From the IMG/VR virus record IMGVR_UViG_3300050821_005846, positions 1 to 45,935 of that record: DNA of 45,935 nucleotides. One strand, 5' to 3'. The notes beneath the pieces are model-generated. The model was not told where the DNA came from. It searched no databases and saw only the letters and a program-made list of their open reading frames with translations. The position numbers and the translations under genes were made by a program. This document shows positions 8,405-17,523 of this stretch, in pieces (position 1 is the first letter of the stretch; every line of letters begins with the position of its first letter). Origin of the DNA: a virus.

Positions 8405-8593
8405 TCAAAATACCTTAGTTAAAATTAAACCGCCAATCATCGTGACCATCGTTCCGATAATCCATTTAAATTGGTTATCCATTTTTTCATCAAGACGATC
8501 AAATCGTTTATCAATGCTATCAGCTATACGTTCAAGCAATCTAATCCTAACTTCATGGTCAACCAAGTTTTCAATATTATCGTGTGCTTTCAT
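8405..8593 (-). CDS. Small membrane protein, XhlA-like architecture (62 aa)
   Basis: The N-terminal two thirds form a charged coiled-coil-like helix (VRIRLLERIADSIDKRFDRL), and the C-terminus is one transmembrane segment (WIIGTMVTMIGGLILTKVF). This layout is that of the XhlA/hemolysin-type lysis accessory proteins that sit on the inner membrane. Homology is not certain. The ribosome site AAGGAA stands 7 bases before ATG 8593, behind a strong minus-strand promoter. Together with the exported protein downstream it makes a two-gene cassette facing against the structural genes. Confidence 0.75.
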   Translation of the reverse strand: MKAHDNIENLVDHEVRIRLLERIADSIDKRFDRLDEKMDNQFKWIIGTMVTMIGGLILTKVF

Positions 8594-8623
8594 TTTAATT
8601 CCTTATGTTAAGTAACTGAAACA

Positions 8624-8652
8624 AGTATAACAAACTATTTTATATATAACAA
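8624..8652 (-). promoter_or_regulatory. Sigma-70 promoter of the two-gene minus cassette
   Basis: On the minus strand: TTGTTA (8652-8647), 17-bp spacer, TATACT (8629-8624). It lies about 30 bases before ATG 8593. The surrounding 11-mer ATATAACAAGT and the 19-base spacing of two TAACAA elements are the same as at 73-101. Confidence 0.75.
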
Positions 8653-8677
8653 GTGATATTATATATTTTAACTATAT

Positions 8678-8706
8678 TTCACATATTCATATTAACCGGA
8701 TATACT
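8678..8706 (+). promoter_or_regulatory. Sigma-70 promoter of the tail operon
   Basis: TTCACA (8678-8683), 17-bp spacer, TATACT (8701-8706). Transcription would start near 8713, giving a leader of about 24 bases that contains AAGGATGT before ATG 8737. It is divergent from the promoter at 8624-8652. Confidence 0.7.
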
Positions 8707-8736
8707 AATTGAATAAATTTTTCTAAGGATGTAAAA

Positions 8737-9156
8737 ATGCCCTACGTATATTCAACAGCTACAAATTCATCATATTATTGCGCTTATGATTCAACACCCG
8801 GAAGCCCGTCTGTATTGAAGAAGAAGGTGGAAATAAGAGGCGGTCATAATTTAAACGCCGCGCATAATGCTGCACAAAAGAATAATATTTATACCCCTTA
8901 CGGTGTGCGCACTGAAGTATCCGATGCTGACTTGGAATTCTTGTTGGGTAATCCTACATTTAATCGTCATGTTAAATTAGGTTTTTTATCGGTAGATAAC
9001 AAAAAAGTTTCGCCTGAGAAAAAAGCGCGTGATATGGAGCAGAAAGATGGTAGTGCTCCGTTAACTCCTAAAGATTTTGATACCGGTGCAAGTTCAGATT
9101 CTGGTTTGAAAACATACGCGAAAAAAGTTGATTCAATGCCGACAATGTCGATCTAA
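8737..9156 (+). CDS. Hypothetical structural-region protein (139 aa)
   Basis: This is the first gene of the connector/tail operon, with AAGGATG before its ATG. The N-terminus is Tyr/Ser-rich ([20 protein letters not shown]). A central [15 protein letters not shown] segment and [20 protein letters not shown] follow, and the C-terminal third is polar and probably disordered. No family was recognised with confidence. Position between major capsid and the DUF4054 connector suggests a head-completion or head-decorating role. Confidence 0.8.
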   Translation: MPYVYSTATNSSYYCAYDSTPGSPSVLKKKVEIRGGHNLNAAHNAAQKNNIYTPYGVRTEVSDADLEFLLGNPTFNRHVKLGFLSVDNKKVSPEKKARDMEQKDGSAPLTPKDFDTGASSDSGLKTYAKKVDSMPTMSI

Positions 9157-9164
9157 GGATTGCT

Positions 9165-9638
9165 ATGAGCACGTCAATATTAACTTTTGATTATGCGACA
9201 TTTATTGCATTAGTTCCTGAGTATTCGGATTCTACTTTGTATTCTGAGTCGATATTACAGGCGTATTGGAATAGTGCGATCAACTACATATCAGATTACA
9301 ATTATGGCGAAGTGAATGGCACTAAACGTCAGTACGCAATCAACTTAATGGTTGCGCATTTGATATACATTGCCAATCTTGCGGCATCCGGTACAGTTCC
9401 GTATCTGATGCAAGCTGCCACGATTGACAAGGTCAATGTTACGTTAACCCCTCCGCCATTAAAGAATCAATGGCAATGGTGGTTGTCCTTGTCACCATGG
9501 GGTCAACAATTGTTTGCTTTATTGCAAGGCGCATCCGTTGGAGGAAATTATATCGGGGGGAGTGCAGTATTGCAGGGGTTTTCTACCACTGGATTTAGGG
9601 GTGGAATTGGTCCAGGCTTTAATCCTTGGTGTCAATGA
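9165..9638 (+). CDS. Head-tail connector, DUF4054 family
   Basis: The 157-residue product starts with a helical domain ([20 protein letters not shown]) and contains [16 protein letters not shown], the pattern of DUF4054 adaptor proteins. These bind below the portal and form the first ring of the neck. The C-terminal half is Gly/Trp-rich ([14 protein letters not shown]), as in related phages. Its stop overlaps the next gene's start as ATGA. Confidence 0.82.
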   Translation: MSTSILTFDYATFIALVPEYSDSTLYSESILQAYWNSAINYISDYNYGEVNGTKRQYAINLMVAHLIYIANLAASGTVPYLMQAATIDKVNVTLTPPPLKNQWQWWLSLSPWGQQLFALLQGASVGGNYIGGSAVLQGFSTTGFRGGIGPGFNPWCQ

Positions 9639-10153
9639 TGAAAATCATACGCACTAAAACGACCGTGGGTAAAAACTTGACAGTGGCATTGAAACAGCTT
9701 GATGGTCTTGAAGGTCGGGTAGGTTGGTTCAAAGATGCTAGATATGAAGAATATAAAGAGAACGGAGAAAAAAAAGGTGGAGAATACGTTGCTTTTATTG
9801 CTGCTCAAAATGAATATGGCAATCCGAACAAAAATATACCTGCAAGACCATTCATGCGTCCAACAATTCGTGAACAGAAAAATAAATGGTTGGCATTTGC
9901 GGCCAAACTGTCAGGTCAAGTATTAGAGGGAAAACTATATGCGCATCAAGCCATGGAATCAATTGCTGTAATGGCTGAAAATGATGTTTTGAAAAAGATA
10001 GCTTCAATTTACACTCCTCCACTTGCACCAATTACAATTGAAAAACGGATCGCAAGATATTCAAATCAAAATAAATTGGGGAATTTATACAAGCCTTTGG
10101 TTGATACAGGCCACATGATCGCAACATTAACGCATGAAGTGGTGTCAGCATGA
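9635..10153 (+). CDS. Neck/tail-completion protein, HK97 gp10-like family
   Basis: This protein of about 170 residues has the hallmark [17 protein letters not shown] and a C-terminal [16 protein letters not shown]. Both are typical of the HK97 gp10-like / virion morphogenesis family that closes the neck or starts tail joining. ATG 9635, overlapping the upstream TGA, is the best start. The open frame extends to TTG 9626, but the ATGA overlap is the usual coupling here. The downstream gene is a homing endonuclease that seems to have inserted between this and the next neck gene. Confidence 0.85.
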   Translation: MMKIIRTKTTVGKNLTVALKQLDGLEGRVGWFKDARYEEYKENGEKKGGEYVAFIAAQNEYGNPNKNIPARPFMRPTIREQKNKWLAFAAKLSGQVLEGKLYAHQAMESIAVMAENDVLKKIASIYTPPLAPITIEKRIARYSNQNKLGNLYKPLVDTGHMIATLTHEVVSA

Positions 10154-10803
10154 ATTATATAAAAATATATGATTCAATCATTGAAAAATATAGAAATGAA
10201 TTGGCTGTTGGTTATTGTGAAGTGCATCATATCATTCCAAAATGTATGGGAGGATCCAATGAGAAAGATAATCTGGTTGCATTACCATATCGTTATCATT
10301 TTGTAGCGCATTTATGTTTGGCTAAAATTTATGGCGGAAAATTATTGGGTGGCGCATGGATTATGTCTAATTGCGGAGAGAATAATTCAAGAAAATATGC
10401 ATGGCTTAGAAAAAAAGTAGCAGAATATTCTAGACAATTAAATACAGGAAGAAAACAAACACCAGAAGCCAAGAAAAAACAAATAGAAAACCAAACTGGT
10501 AAAAAAAATGGATTTTATGGAAAAAAACATACTCAAGAAACTAAAGACAAAATTATTGCTAGTCATAAAGGTATGAAAAGAAAAAAACATACTGAAGAAA
10601 CAAAGAAAAAAATGTCTCAAAGTGGCAAAGGCCGTATTTTTACAGAAGAACATAAATTAAAGATATCTCTTTCAAGAAAAGCCAAAAAAATGGGATCTCC
10701 TATGGAAGGGAAAAAACATACAGCGGAATCGATTGCTAAAATGTCTAAAGGTCATATGGGTAATATTCCTTGGAATAAAGGCATGAAAAAAGGAGTTATT
10801 TAA
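10150..10803 (+). CDS. HNH homing endonuclease with NUMOD3 repeats
   Basis: The first 60 residues form an HNH/HHH nuclease: EVHHIIPKCMGGSNEKDNL (24-42), with two His at the core and a later RYHFVAHLCLAKIY. The remainder is very Lys-rich and made of repeated NUMOD3-type DNA-binding units: GFYGKKHTQETKDKI, KKHTEETKKKM, FTEEHKLKIS, KKHTAESIAKM. Such proteins cut intron-less or homologous target sites and spread their own gene. Codon use is more A-rich than the neighbours. The gene is placed with ATGA and TAATG overlaps on both sides, so it has been fitted neatly into the neck gene cluster without breaking a gene. Confidence 0.92.
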   Translation: MNYIKIYDSIIEKYRNELAVGYCEVHHIIPKCMGGSNEKDNLVALPYRYHFVAHLCLAKIYGGKLLGGAWIMSNCGENNSRKYAWLRKKVAEYSRQLNTGRKQTPEAKKKQIENQTGKKNGFYGKKHTQETKDKIIASHKGMKRKKHTEETKKKMSQSGKGRIFTEEHKLKISLSRKAKKMGSPMEGKKHTAESIAKMSKGHMGNIPWNKGMKKGVI

Positions 10804-11183
10804 TGTCTATACCAGGACAAAATATACTCAATATGGCGTTGACTTTAATCAATCGCCAAACTGTTCAATATTATCAATTTGAATCACGTGCATTAAATTC
10901 TGTTGGACAGGATGTCACAACTTATGCATCAGTTGTTAATTTAGTGGGGAGTTGGCAACCAGTACCTCGGAAAATGTATATTCAATACGGTTTGAATTTG
11001 CAGAAGGATTATTACACGTTTTATACATCAAATAATTTGCTCGACGTTACACGCGATGTATCTGGTGATCAGGTTGCATTTATGGGTAAACGTTATCAAG
11101 TTGAATCAAATAATGACTGGTTCCAACTTGATGGATGGAAAGGCGTCTTATGCGTTGATCAAGGAGCCGATGCCGATGGCTAA
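10803..11183 (+). CDS. Neck/collar protein (126 aa)
   Basis: By position and content this is the collar-type protein that normally follows the gp10-like gene in DUF3383-sheath phages. The middle contains SWQPVPRKMYIQYGLNLQKD and VAFMGKRYQVESNNDWFQLDGW, recognisable from that family. It probably forms a ring between head and tail. Translation is coupled to the upstream homing endonuclease by a TAATG overlap, suggesting the ancestral partner was the gp10-like gene. Its end overlaps the next gene by 8 bases. Confidence 0.72.
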   Translation: MSIPGQNILNMALTLINRQTVQYYQFESRALNSVGQDVTTYASVVNLVGSWQPVPRKMYIQYGLNLQKDYYTFYTSNNLLDVTRDVSGDQVAFMGKRYQVESNNDWFQLDGWKGVLCVDQGADADG

Positions 11184-11724
11184 TATTTATGACAATACGC
11201 TGATTCAATTATTTTTGCCGATCATTAACGCCGGATTAATTTCGGATGGCTATTCAGGCGTAATCGTTCAGCAGTCAAATCAGCCTACTATGCAAGGTAT
11301 TAATACTTCTCCTTCCATATACTTTTTTAAGATGCATTCTAAACGATATGGTTATTTGGGTCGTTATGATGCATGGGATTCTGATACTAGCGAAATGGTT
11401 CACACCGAGTCACAATATTATGAAAGCACTTGGCAATTTGCCGCTTTAGTATTGCAATCACCTTTAACGCCAGACCAATATACTGCTAGTGATTTGGTTG
11501 ATGAGGTAGCCAGTATTATACAATCTGATAATACACGACAAATATTGAATGCTTCGGGTATCGGAATGCTTAGAATTAGTGATATAGTAAACCCATATTT
11601 TCAAGATGACAGGGATAATTTTGAAGCCTCACCAAGTTTTGACGTCACATTCACATATCAAAACTTTAGAGTTTCACAAAATCCCAAAATAGATGATTTT
11701 ACCGTGGACGTCGTAGGTATATAA
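11176..11724 (+). CDS. Neck/tail terminator protein, LIC_12616-like
   Basis: ATG 11176 is chosen because AAGGAG (11161-11166) lies 9 bases upstream; the open frame reaching 11056 is a shadow of the previous gene. The 182-residue product has YESTWQFAALVLQ, LVDEVASIIQSDNTRQ and DNFEASPSFDVTFTYQNFR, as in the gp12-like neck terminator family, which caps the tail tube and joins it to the head. It directly precedes the sheath gene. Confidence 0.8.
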   Translation: MANIYDNTLIQLFLPIINAGLISDGYSGVIVQQSNQPTMQGINTSPSIYFFKMHSKRYGYLGRYDAWDSDTSEMVHTESQYYESTWQFAALVLQSPLTPDQYTASDLVDEVASIIQSDNTRQILNASGIGMLRISDIVNPYFQDDRDNFEASPSFDVTFTYQNFRVSQNPKIDDFTVDVVGI

Positions 11725-11745
11725 CTAGACAAGGTGATTCAAAAC

Positions 11746-13560
11746 ATGGCTATTCCAATTTCGCAATATGTCAATATTAATTCAAGCGTGGGTGCTGCAT
11801 CAGGTGCAATTATTCGTAACTTGTATGGTCGTATGTTCACGGGTAGCACGTATCTGGATGTTGATTCATTCGAGGAATTTACCAGTGCGGCAGATGTAGG
11901 TACAGCTTTTGGTTTTTCAAGCGAAGAATATTATCGGGCAGTATTTTATTTCGGTTGGGTAAGTAAAAATAATTTACAAGCGCAGGCCATACAATTTGCT
12001 CGATGGAATAGCGATGCTGCAAGTGCGCCTATGGTGATATCATCTCCTTTAACTGCAACATTTAATGCTGCTTCCTGGGCATCGATTACCAATGGCGGTT
12101 TTATTATCACCATTGGGGGTGTGGTTTTAGACTTGTCAGGCACATTGGTTTTTACAGGTGTAACAACAGGCGCTGAAGTCGCTGCGATTCTGCAAACTGG
12201 AATTAGAACCGGTACTGGTTCGGTCTTTACATCCGCTACAGTTACATATGTTGGTGCTGCGCCTAATCCGGGGTATGTATTTACAGCTGGAGCAACTGGC
12301 GCGGCAACGATTTCAATATCAGCGCCTATTAGTGGAACCAATATAACAGGAATCACCTTACCAACGACCACAAATGGTGGTTTGGGTTGGTTGCCTGAAC
12401 AAGTATTAAATCCTGATGGAACGGTATCTGTTCAAGGTGCAATTTGGGATCCGGGTTCATCAGCGCAGACATTAACTGAATGTTTAACGGCATCTGCTGC
12501 ACAATCAAACAACTTTGGAACATTTGGATTCATGAATAATTTGAATTTAGACATTTCACAGGTTACTGAAATTGCAACATGGAATTCATCTCTCTCCCCA
12601 AATAATCAATACATGTATACGTTGCCAGTAAGTTATGCCAACACAACAAGCTGGCAGGAAGCATTGGCAGATTTTGGTGGTTGTAGTATTACTATTCAAT
12701 CTCCACCATTTTCAGGAACAGGATTAACTGCGAGCAGTTCGGCTACATTAAGCAATGTTTCTATAATTGGATCTAATGTTCCCTTAGTGGGCATGCCGAT
12801 ATCAGGAACAGGGATCCCAACAGGAACTACAATTTCAGTCGTGGTATTGGTAAGTTCTAATCCCAATGTGTATACATTAACTCTATCTGCTAATGCTACG
12901 GCATCGGCTACAGTAGATTTAACATTTTCAAGGTTAGAATTTCCTGAAATGGTGCCTATGATGATTGCCGCAGCGACTAATTATTCAGGATTTAATACTG
13001 TTCAAAATTATGAATTCCAGACTTTTGCATTAACTCCTAGTGTTTTTGAACAATCATTTGCTAACGCATATAATGATTTAAACATAAACTATTATGGTGA
13101 GGTTCAAAACGCAGGACAAAAGGTCAGTTTCTATCAGCAAGGTGTTTTGCAGGGTTTGATCACTAATCCACTTAATCAAAACACTTATGTTAATGAGATA
13201 TGGTTAAAAGACGCCATGGCGGTTGCGATTCTTAACTTATTACTTGGCTTGAATCAGGTTCCTGCCAATGCGCAAGGGCAATCTCAAATATTATCGACTA
13301 TGCAAGGTGTGATTAATACTGCATTAAATAATGGTACGATCAGTGTGGGTAAATCATTAACTACTTTACAACAAACATTTATTACTGCTCAGACAGGTGA
13401 TTCTGTTGCATGGCATCAAGTACAGAATAACGGGTATTGGGTTAATGTTGTTATTGTGCCCAGCGGTAGTTCTCCTGTAATTTACACTGCTGTTTATACA
13501 TTAATTTACTCGCAAGATGATGTGATTCGTTTGGTTACTGGATCTAACATTTTAATCTAA
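11746..13560 (+). CDS. Contractile tail sheath, DUF3383 family, with an inserted domain
   Basis: The 604-residue protein is the contractile outer tube. The N-terminal domain includes [18 protein letters not shown] and [16 protein letters not shown], both typical of DUF3383. The C-terminal domain includes [20 protein letters not shown] and [20 protein letters not shown]3383 sheaths are usually shorter. The extra length comes largely from residues about 318-394, a beta-rich, Ser/Thr-rich module containing [16 protein letters not shown]. That module also occurs in the baseplate J-like protein. AAGGTG precedes ATG 11746, which is preferred to GTG 11734. Confidence 0.93.
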   Translation: MAIPISQYVNINSSVGAASGAIIRNLYGRMFTGSTYLDVDSFEEFTSAADVGTAFGFSSEEYYRAVFYFGWVSKNNLQAQAIQFARWNSDAASAPMVISSPLTATFNAASWASITNGGFIITIGGVVLDLSGTLVFTGVTTGAEVAAILQTGIRTGTGSVFTSATVTYVGAAPNPGYVFTAGATGAATISISAPISGTNITGITLPTTTNGGLGWLPEQVLNPDGTVSVQGAIWDPGSSAQTLTECLTASAAQSNNFGTFGFMNNLNLDISQVTEIATWNSSLSPNNQYMYTLPVSYANTTSWQEALADFGGCSITIQSPPFSGTGLTASSSATLSNVSIIGSNVPLVGMPISGTGIPTGTTISVVVLVSSNPNVYTLTLSANATASATVDLTFSRLEFPEMVPMMIAAATNYSGFNTVQNYEFQTFALTPSVFEQSFANAYNDLNINYYGEVQNAGQKVSFYQQGVLQGLITNPLNQNTYVNEIWLKDAMAVAILNLLLGLNQVPANAQGQSQILSTMQGVINTALNNGTISVGKSLTTLQQTFITAQTGDSVAWHQVQNNGYWVNVVIVPSGSSPVIYTAVYTLIYSQDDVIRLVTGSNILI

Positions 13561-13570
13561 GGATTCGATT

Positions 13571-14014
13571 ATGCAAAATATTAGCGGTTTTGGTATAGTC
13601 CTTTCGATTATTGCCAGTAAAACATTCCCGGTCGGATTGGTTATTAATCAGTTCGCTGATGATGCAGATCCACTCGACGTTCCATCATTACAGATTGCTG
13701 ATAAGGCTATGGGGTTGAATGGTGACTTGATTGTATGGTCTAAAGCCAACCCATTAGTTGTAACCCTTGATGTTATTCCCGGTTCATTTTCAGATATAAA
13801 CTTGTCTATTTTGCTTGAAGCTAATCGCGTTGGTCGGGGTAAAATTGGCGCACGCGATACCATTACAATGACTGTTTTATACCCTGCTGGTAACTTCATT
13901 GTCTTGAGCAATGGCGTGATTACTGATGGTATGCCGTTCAATTCGGTATCTAGTGCGGGGCGTTTGAAATCAAAGAATTATGCTTTCTCATTTGAAAATC
14001 GTGTTGGTGGTTAA
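13571..14014 (+). CDS. Tail tube protein, DUF3277 family
   Basis: The 147-residue product is a full-length DUF3277 tube subunit, with [20 protein letters not shown] near the start, [20 protein letters not shown] in the middle and [15 protein letters not shown] at the end. Hexameric rings of this protein form the inner tail tube around the tape measure. AAGGATTCG precedes its ATG. It sits in the standard order after the sheath gene. Confidence 0.93.
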   Translation: MQNISGFGIVLSIIASKTFPVGLVINQFADDADPLDVPSLQIADKAMGLNGDLIVWSKANPLVVTLDVIPGSFSDINLSILLEANRVGRGKIGARDTITMTVLYPAGNFIVLSNGVITDGMPFNSVSSAGRLKSKNYAFSFENRVGG

Positions 14015-14016
14015 AT

Positions 14017-14445
14017 ATGTTGCGTGAACCAAAAGAAATTGAGATAGATGGTAAAACATTTGTAATTAGTAAATTTCCATCATTGGCAGGATATGAAATT
14101 GTTACTCAGTTGACATTGACAGCCATTCCTAAGCTAGCAGAATTTAAAGAACATCGAGCAATGTTTATTAAAATGTTGGCTTACACAGGAGTTAAAGTTG
14201 CTGGAATTGAAGCGCCATTAATGCTGACTACTGAAGCATTAATTGACAATCATACGAATGATTGGGAAATGATGGGAAAATTGGCATATTCTGTTTATGA
14301 GTACAATGTAAGTTTTTTGGAACGTGGAAGTCTCTCAAACTTCCTACAAAACGCGCTGGAGAACTTACCCGATTTTGCTGCGAAAATGTACCAGAAATGG
14401 TCGCAACAATCATCGCCCAAGAAAAAGCGAGCTATTACGAGTTAA
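14017..14445 (+). CDS. Tail assembly chaperone, short (unshifted) form
   Basis: This 142-residue protein between tube and tape-measure genes has the position and shape of the gpG/gpE-type tail chaperones. It starts MLREPKEIEIDGKTFVISKF and is mostly helical. It ends in a basic tail that overlaps a second reading frame. The stop at 14443-14445 is bypassed by a probable -1 frameshift described in the next entry. Confidence 0.85.
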   Translation: MLREPKEIEIDGKTFVISKFPSLAGYEIVTQLTLTAIPKLAEFKEHRAMFIKMLAYTGVKVAGIEAPLMLTTEALIDNHTNDWEMMGKLAYSVYEYNVSFLERGSLSNFLQNALENLPDFAAKMYQKWSQQSSPKKKRAITS

Positions 14446-14555
14446 AAGAATTATTGACGCTTGAAGACATGTTTAAGATTTTTGAAGTGATCGTGATTAA
14501 TTCATATAATGAACAAGCTGCAATTGATGCAGCAAAGAAACATAAGGGGGTATAA
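14017..14555 (+). CDS. Tail assembly chaperone, -1 frameshift extended form
   Basis: The -1 frame is open from within the chaperone gene to TAA 14553-14555 and encodes a family-like tail: IIAQEKASYYELKELLTL, DMFKIFEVIVINSYNEQAAI, ending KKHKGV. It has no plausible start of its own and ends in TAATG overlap with the tape measure, as the second chaperone products of other phages do. The A-rich GAAAAAG at 14421-14427 (0-frame reading G AAA AAG) is the likely slip site. The ratio of long to short chaperone sets tail assembly in lambda-like and P2-like systems (established knowledge). Confidence 0.8.
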
Positions 14556-15736
14556 TGGCTATTATCGATACTTTCCTTATGTTGTTTAAAGCTGATACAT
14601 CATCTGTTAAAAAAGGGACTGACGAATCCGAAAAAGGACTTGTTAAACTGGGTGACCAAGCTAAAAAAACTGATAAACAAGTTCAGCATATAGGCGAAAG
14701 TCTGGTTAAGTCTGCCACAGCATTTACGGGATTAGTTGCTGGATTTGCTTCACTTGCAGCTGTTACTGTAGGTTTTAAATCTTCTTTAGATTACACGAGA
14801 AATATTGCTGATATATCCCGTGAATTACAAATTAATGAGTCGGTGGTTGATTCATGGGGTAGGGTATTAAAGAGAACTGGTGGCGATGCCAATTCTTTCA
14901 AAAATGCGATTCAAGGTTTACAAGGCCGTTACGGTGGAACACCCGAACAGATTTTAGCGCAATTACCTAAATTTGCCGATTCATTTTCTAAACTTAGTAA
15001 ATCACAAGCACTGATTCGTGGTAAGCAATTTGGTCTTGATGTACCTACTATTCTGCTATTGCAACAAGGAAGGCGTGAACTTGAAAGCCTGATTCAACAA
15101 CAAATTAAACTCGGCGTCGTAACTGATAAAGATGCTATTGCATTACGTGCATTTGATAATGCTTTGGATAATGCAAGTCAGGCTTATTCTACTTTTTTCA
15201 GGGATATATCTCGACCATTATTGCCAGGATTTACTAAAGCAATTAATTATCTAGTTGAACATCAAGATATTGTTGAAGGTGCATTACTTGGAATTGCTGG
15301 AGCTGCTCTTTTGTTGGCTTCGCCTTTCATTATTGCAAACGCTGCTGTGATTGCCTTAACGGGAGGGATCGCGCTATTAATTACAGGATTTGCCCTTGTA
15401 TTTGAAGATATTAAATCATTCATTCAAGGAACTAAGGATTCATTAACGGGTGCAGTGGTTAATAATTACGGGAAAAGAATCAAGCAAACAATCGGTGTCG
15501 CAAAAGATAGACTGGAATCTTTTAAACATCCGGGTGGATTTATTGATCAGGTTAAAAACAATTTTTCAAACGCTTATAATAACAACCCTTTTTTTGGTGG
15601 TAACTCAGTCCATGTTGGTAAAGTTGAAATAAATACTCAATCAACAGATGCAAAAGGTATATTCCAAGAGTTTTCGGACTGGGCAAAAGAAAAAAATCAA
15701 GCGCAAGATCACTTTAGTTCGGCGGTATTATACTAA
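14555..15736 (+). CDS. Tail tape measure protein (short)
   Basis: The 393-residue protein has the tape-measure signature: polar N-terminal coiled coil (KKTDKQVQHIGESLVKSATA), hydrophobic stretches that could enter the host membrane (LLGIAGAALLLASPFIIANA and ITGFALVF), and a Gln/Asn-rich end. At roughly 1.5 angstrom per residue it predicts a tail of about 60 nm, short for a myovirus. It overlaps the chaperone frame by one base (TAATG). Confidence 0.9.
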   Translation: MAIIDTFLMLFKADTSSVKKGTDESEKGLVKLGDQAKKTDKQVQHIGESLVKSATAFTGLVAGFASLAAVTVGFKSSLDYTRNIADISRELQINESVVDSWGRVLKRTGGDANSFKNAIQGLQGRYGGTPEQILAQLPKFADSFSKLSKSQALIRGKQFGLDVPTILLLQQGRRELESLIQQQIKLGVVTDKDAIALRAFDNALDNASQAYSTFFRDISRPLLPGFTKAINYLVEHQDIVEGALLGIAGAALLLASPFIIANAAVIALTGGIALLITGFALVFEDIKSFIQGTKDSLTGAVVNNYGKRIKQTIGVAKDRLESFKHPGGFIDQVKNNFSNAYNNNPFFGGNSVHVGKVEINTQSTDAKGIFQEFSDWAKEKNQAQDHFSSAVLY

Positions 15737-16326
15737 TGGCTATTTCAAACATTATAAATACTTTATTGCCTTCATTTGCTCATGATTCAGTAGCCGTTTT
15801 CACACAAGATTTTACCCAAATATTTCGCAATGCTCGTGCATTAAAAGCCGTAGTTAAAGAACAATCAAAGGTTATGCAGCATCCAGTTGAATCAGGCATT
15901 GTAATAACTGATCATAGGATTATATTGCCAATTGAAATAGAATTATCTTTGATATTAGCTAAAGATGATTATCAAAGCGTATATCAATCGATTCGCGGTT
16001 ATTATTTGCAAGGTACTTTGTTGGTTGTTCAGACTCGTTCTGGTGTGTATCAAAATATGTTGATACAACAAATACCGCACGAAGAAAACCCGGATATGTA
16101 TAATGCTTTAACAGTTGCAATGACATTAAGACAGGTTTTGTTCGCGGTTGCTCAATATGGCGTTGTTCCAAAATATGCAAAAAATTCAACCACTCAAGCA
16201 AAAGGATCTCAATTAGGAACTAAAGCAACAACAAATCAAACAGCTTTAGCATCAATGTATGCTTCTAAACTAGGTGGGAATAGCACAGAACTATTATTAG
16301 AAAAAGAAATACCAAGGAGAACATAA
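15736..16326 (+). CDS. Dit-like baseplate/distal tail protein
   Basis: The 196-residue product, directly after the tape measure, resembles the N-terminal domain of Dit-like phage tail proteins: VESGIVITDHRIILPIEIEL is followed by YQSVYQSIRGYYLQGTLLVV and a variable, Thr/Gln-rich C-terminus. It is expected to cap the tube and form the hub ring onto which the other baseplate proteins bind. The start overlaps the tape-measure stop. Confidence 0.75.
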   Translation: MAISNIINTLLPSFAHDSVAVFTQDFTQIFRNARALKAVVKEQSKVMQHPVESGIVITDHRIILPIEIELSLILAKDDYQSVYQSIRGYYLQGTLLVVQTRSGVYQNMLIQQIPHEENPDMYNALTVAMTLRQVLFAVAQYGVVPKYAKNSTTQAKGSQLGTKATTNQTALASMYASKLGGNSTELLLEKEIPRRT

Positions 16327-16327
16327 T

Positions 16328-16693
16328 ATGCAAAATATCCCCTTGCAGGCAATTCCTAATCAGAATTTTATGTTTCAAGATGCCACCACCCAAACAAATT
16401 ATTTTATCCAGATTAAAACATGTTCATTCGATGACGCTCAAATTGCAGCATTTACCATATCAATAAATGATGTTTTAACAGTATCAGGTTGTAGGGCTGT
16501 AGCTGGTTATCCAATTTTAGCTTCTGTATATCAACAGAATGGTAACTTTGTCGTTTTAACGGCAAATGACGACATCCCTGATTATCGACGATTTGGCATT
16601 GATCAGTTTCTTATTTATGCCAATCAAACTGAATTGAATGCTATTGCTACGGCGCAAGCCACTGCATTGACAGACATTGAAGATTTAACATGA
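16328..16693 (+). CDS. Baseplate plug-like protein (Pam3 gp18 / DUF6983-like)
   Basis: The 121-residue protein starts MQNIPLQAIPNQNFMFQDA and contains AGYPILASVYQQNGNFVVL and RRFGIDQFLIYANQTELN. This pattern is that of small baseplate proteins described as the plug in the cyanophage Pam3 structure (recognised from memory). It lies between the Dit-like and hub genes, as expected. It overlaps the hub gene by 4 bases. Confidence 0.65.
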   Translation: MQNIPLQAIPNQNFMFQDATTQTNYFIQIKTCSFDDAQIAAFTISINDVLTVSGCRAVAGYPILASVYQQNGNFVVLTANDDIPDYRRFGIDQFLIYANQTELNAIATAQATALTDIEDLT

Positions 16694-17523
16694 CAACGGC
16701 TGCTTTAGATCCGCGCATAGTTAAAGTATCCATTGAGATTAATGGCAAACTTAAAATATACACCGATCCAATCCAATTGACCGCGAATGGCACCCGTTAT
16801 GGCAACGCATTACAAAACGAGTGCACGGTAACATTAGACAACTTAGACGTTGAAACACAAGATTATCTTTTAACTGAAACATCCCCATACAACTTAAATC
16901 GAACACCTAAGCGCGTTATCGTGGAAGCAGGCCGAGTTTCCTATGGAACTGCTGTCATTTACGTGGGTAATATAGTTCGTGCTATAGTGAGTCAGCCGCC
17001 AGATATTACTATTTCCTTGCAATGCCTTACAGGTAATTTTTACAAAGGGAATATCTTGTCAAAATCCTGGCCGGGTATAACACCGATGAGTCAAATATCG
17101 GCGGCAGTAGCTAATGATTTAAATGTAGGATTATTATATCAAGCAACTGAAAAAAATATTACGAATTCAGCATATACAGGCGACGCTTTAGGACAGGTTG
17201 GAAATCTGGCTCAAATGGGGAACTTTAATGCATTCATTGATAACAATACTCTCGTGGTTAAAGATGCATTCATTCCTCTTAACAATTCATTGCGTATTTT
17301 AAACGCACAAAATGGCATGATTGGAATACCTGAGTTCACCGAGCAAGGTATAAAAGTTAAATTCTTGTTGGATAATCAAACTACATTAGGATCATCTTTG
17401 CGTATTGAAAGCAAACAATATCCTGCCGCTAATGGTGATTATGTAATTTATAAACTGGCATTTCAAATTGCTAATCGTGATACACCATTTTATTTTATTG
17501 CGGAGGCTTCGCGTCGACGATGA
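16690..17523 (+). CDS. Baseplate hub protein
   Basis: The 277-residue protein resembles the gpD/gp44-type hubs of small contractile tails. It has N-terminal beta strands with LTANGTRYGNALQNECTVTL, then PKRVIVEAGRVSYGTAVIYV (a typical hub strand-turn-strand) and GDYVVIYKL-like strands near the end. The trimeric hub connects the tube to the spike encoded next. Start and stop both overlap neighbours by 4 bases, indicating coupled translation of the baseplate set. Confidence 0.78.
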   Translation: MTTAALDPRIVKVSIEINGKLKIYTDPIQLTANGTRYGNALQNECTVTLDNLDVETQDYLLTETSPYNLNRTPKRVIVEAGRVSYGTAVIYVGNIVRAIVSQPPDITISLQCLTGNFYKGNILSKSWPGITPMSQISAAVANDLNVGLLYQATEKNITNSAYTGDALGQVGNLAQMGNFNAFIDNNTLVVKDAFIPLNNSLRILNAQNGMIGIPEFTEQGIKVKFLLDNQTTLGSSLRIESKQYPAANGDYVIYKLAFQIANRDTPFYFIAEASRRR

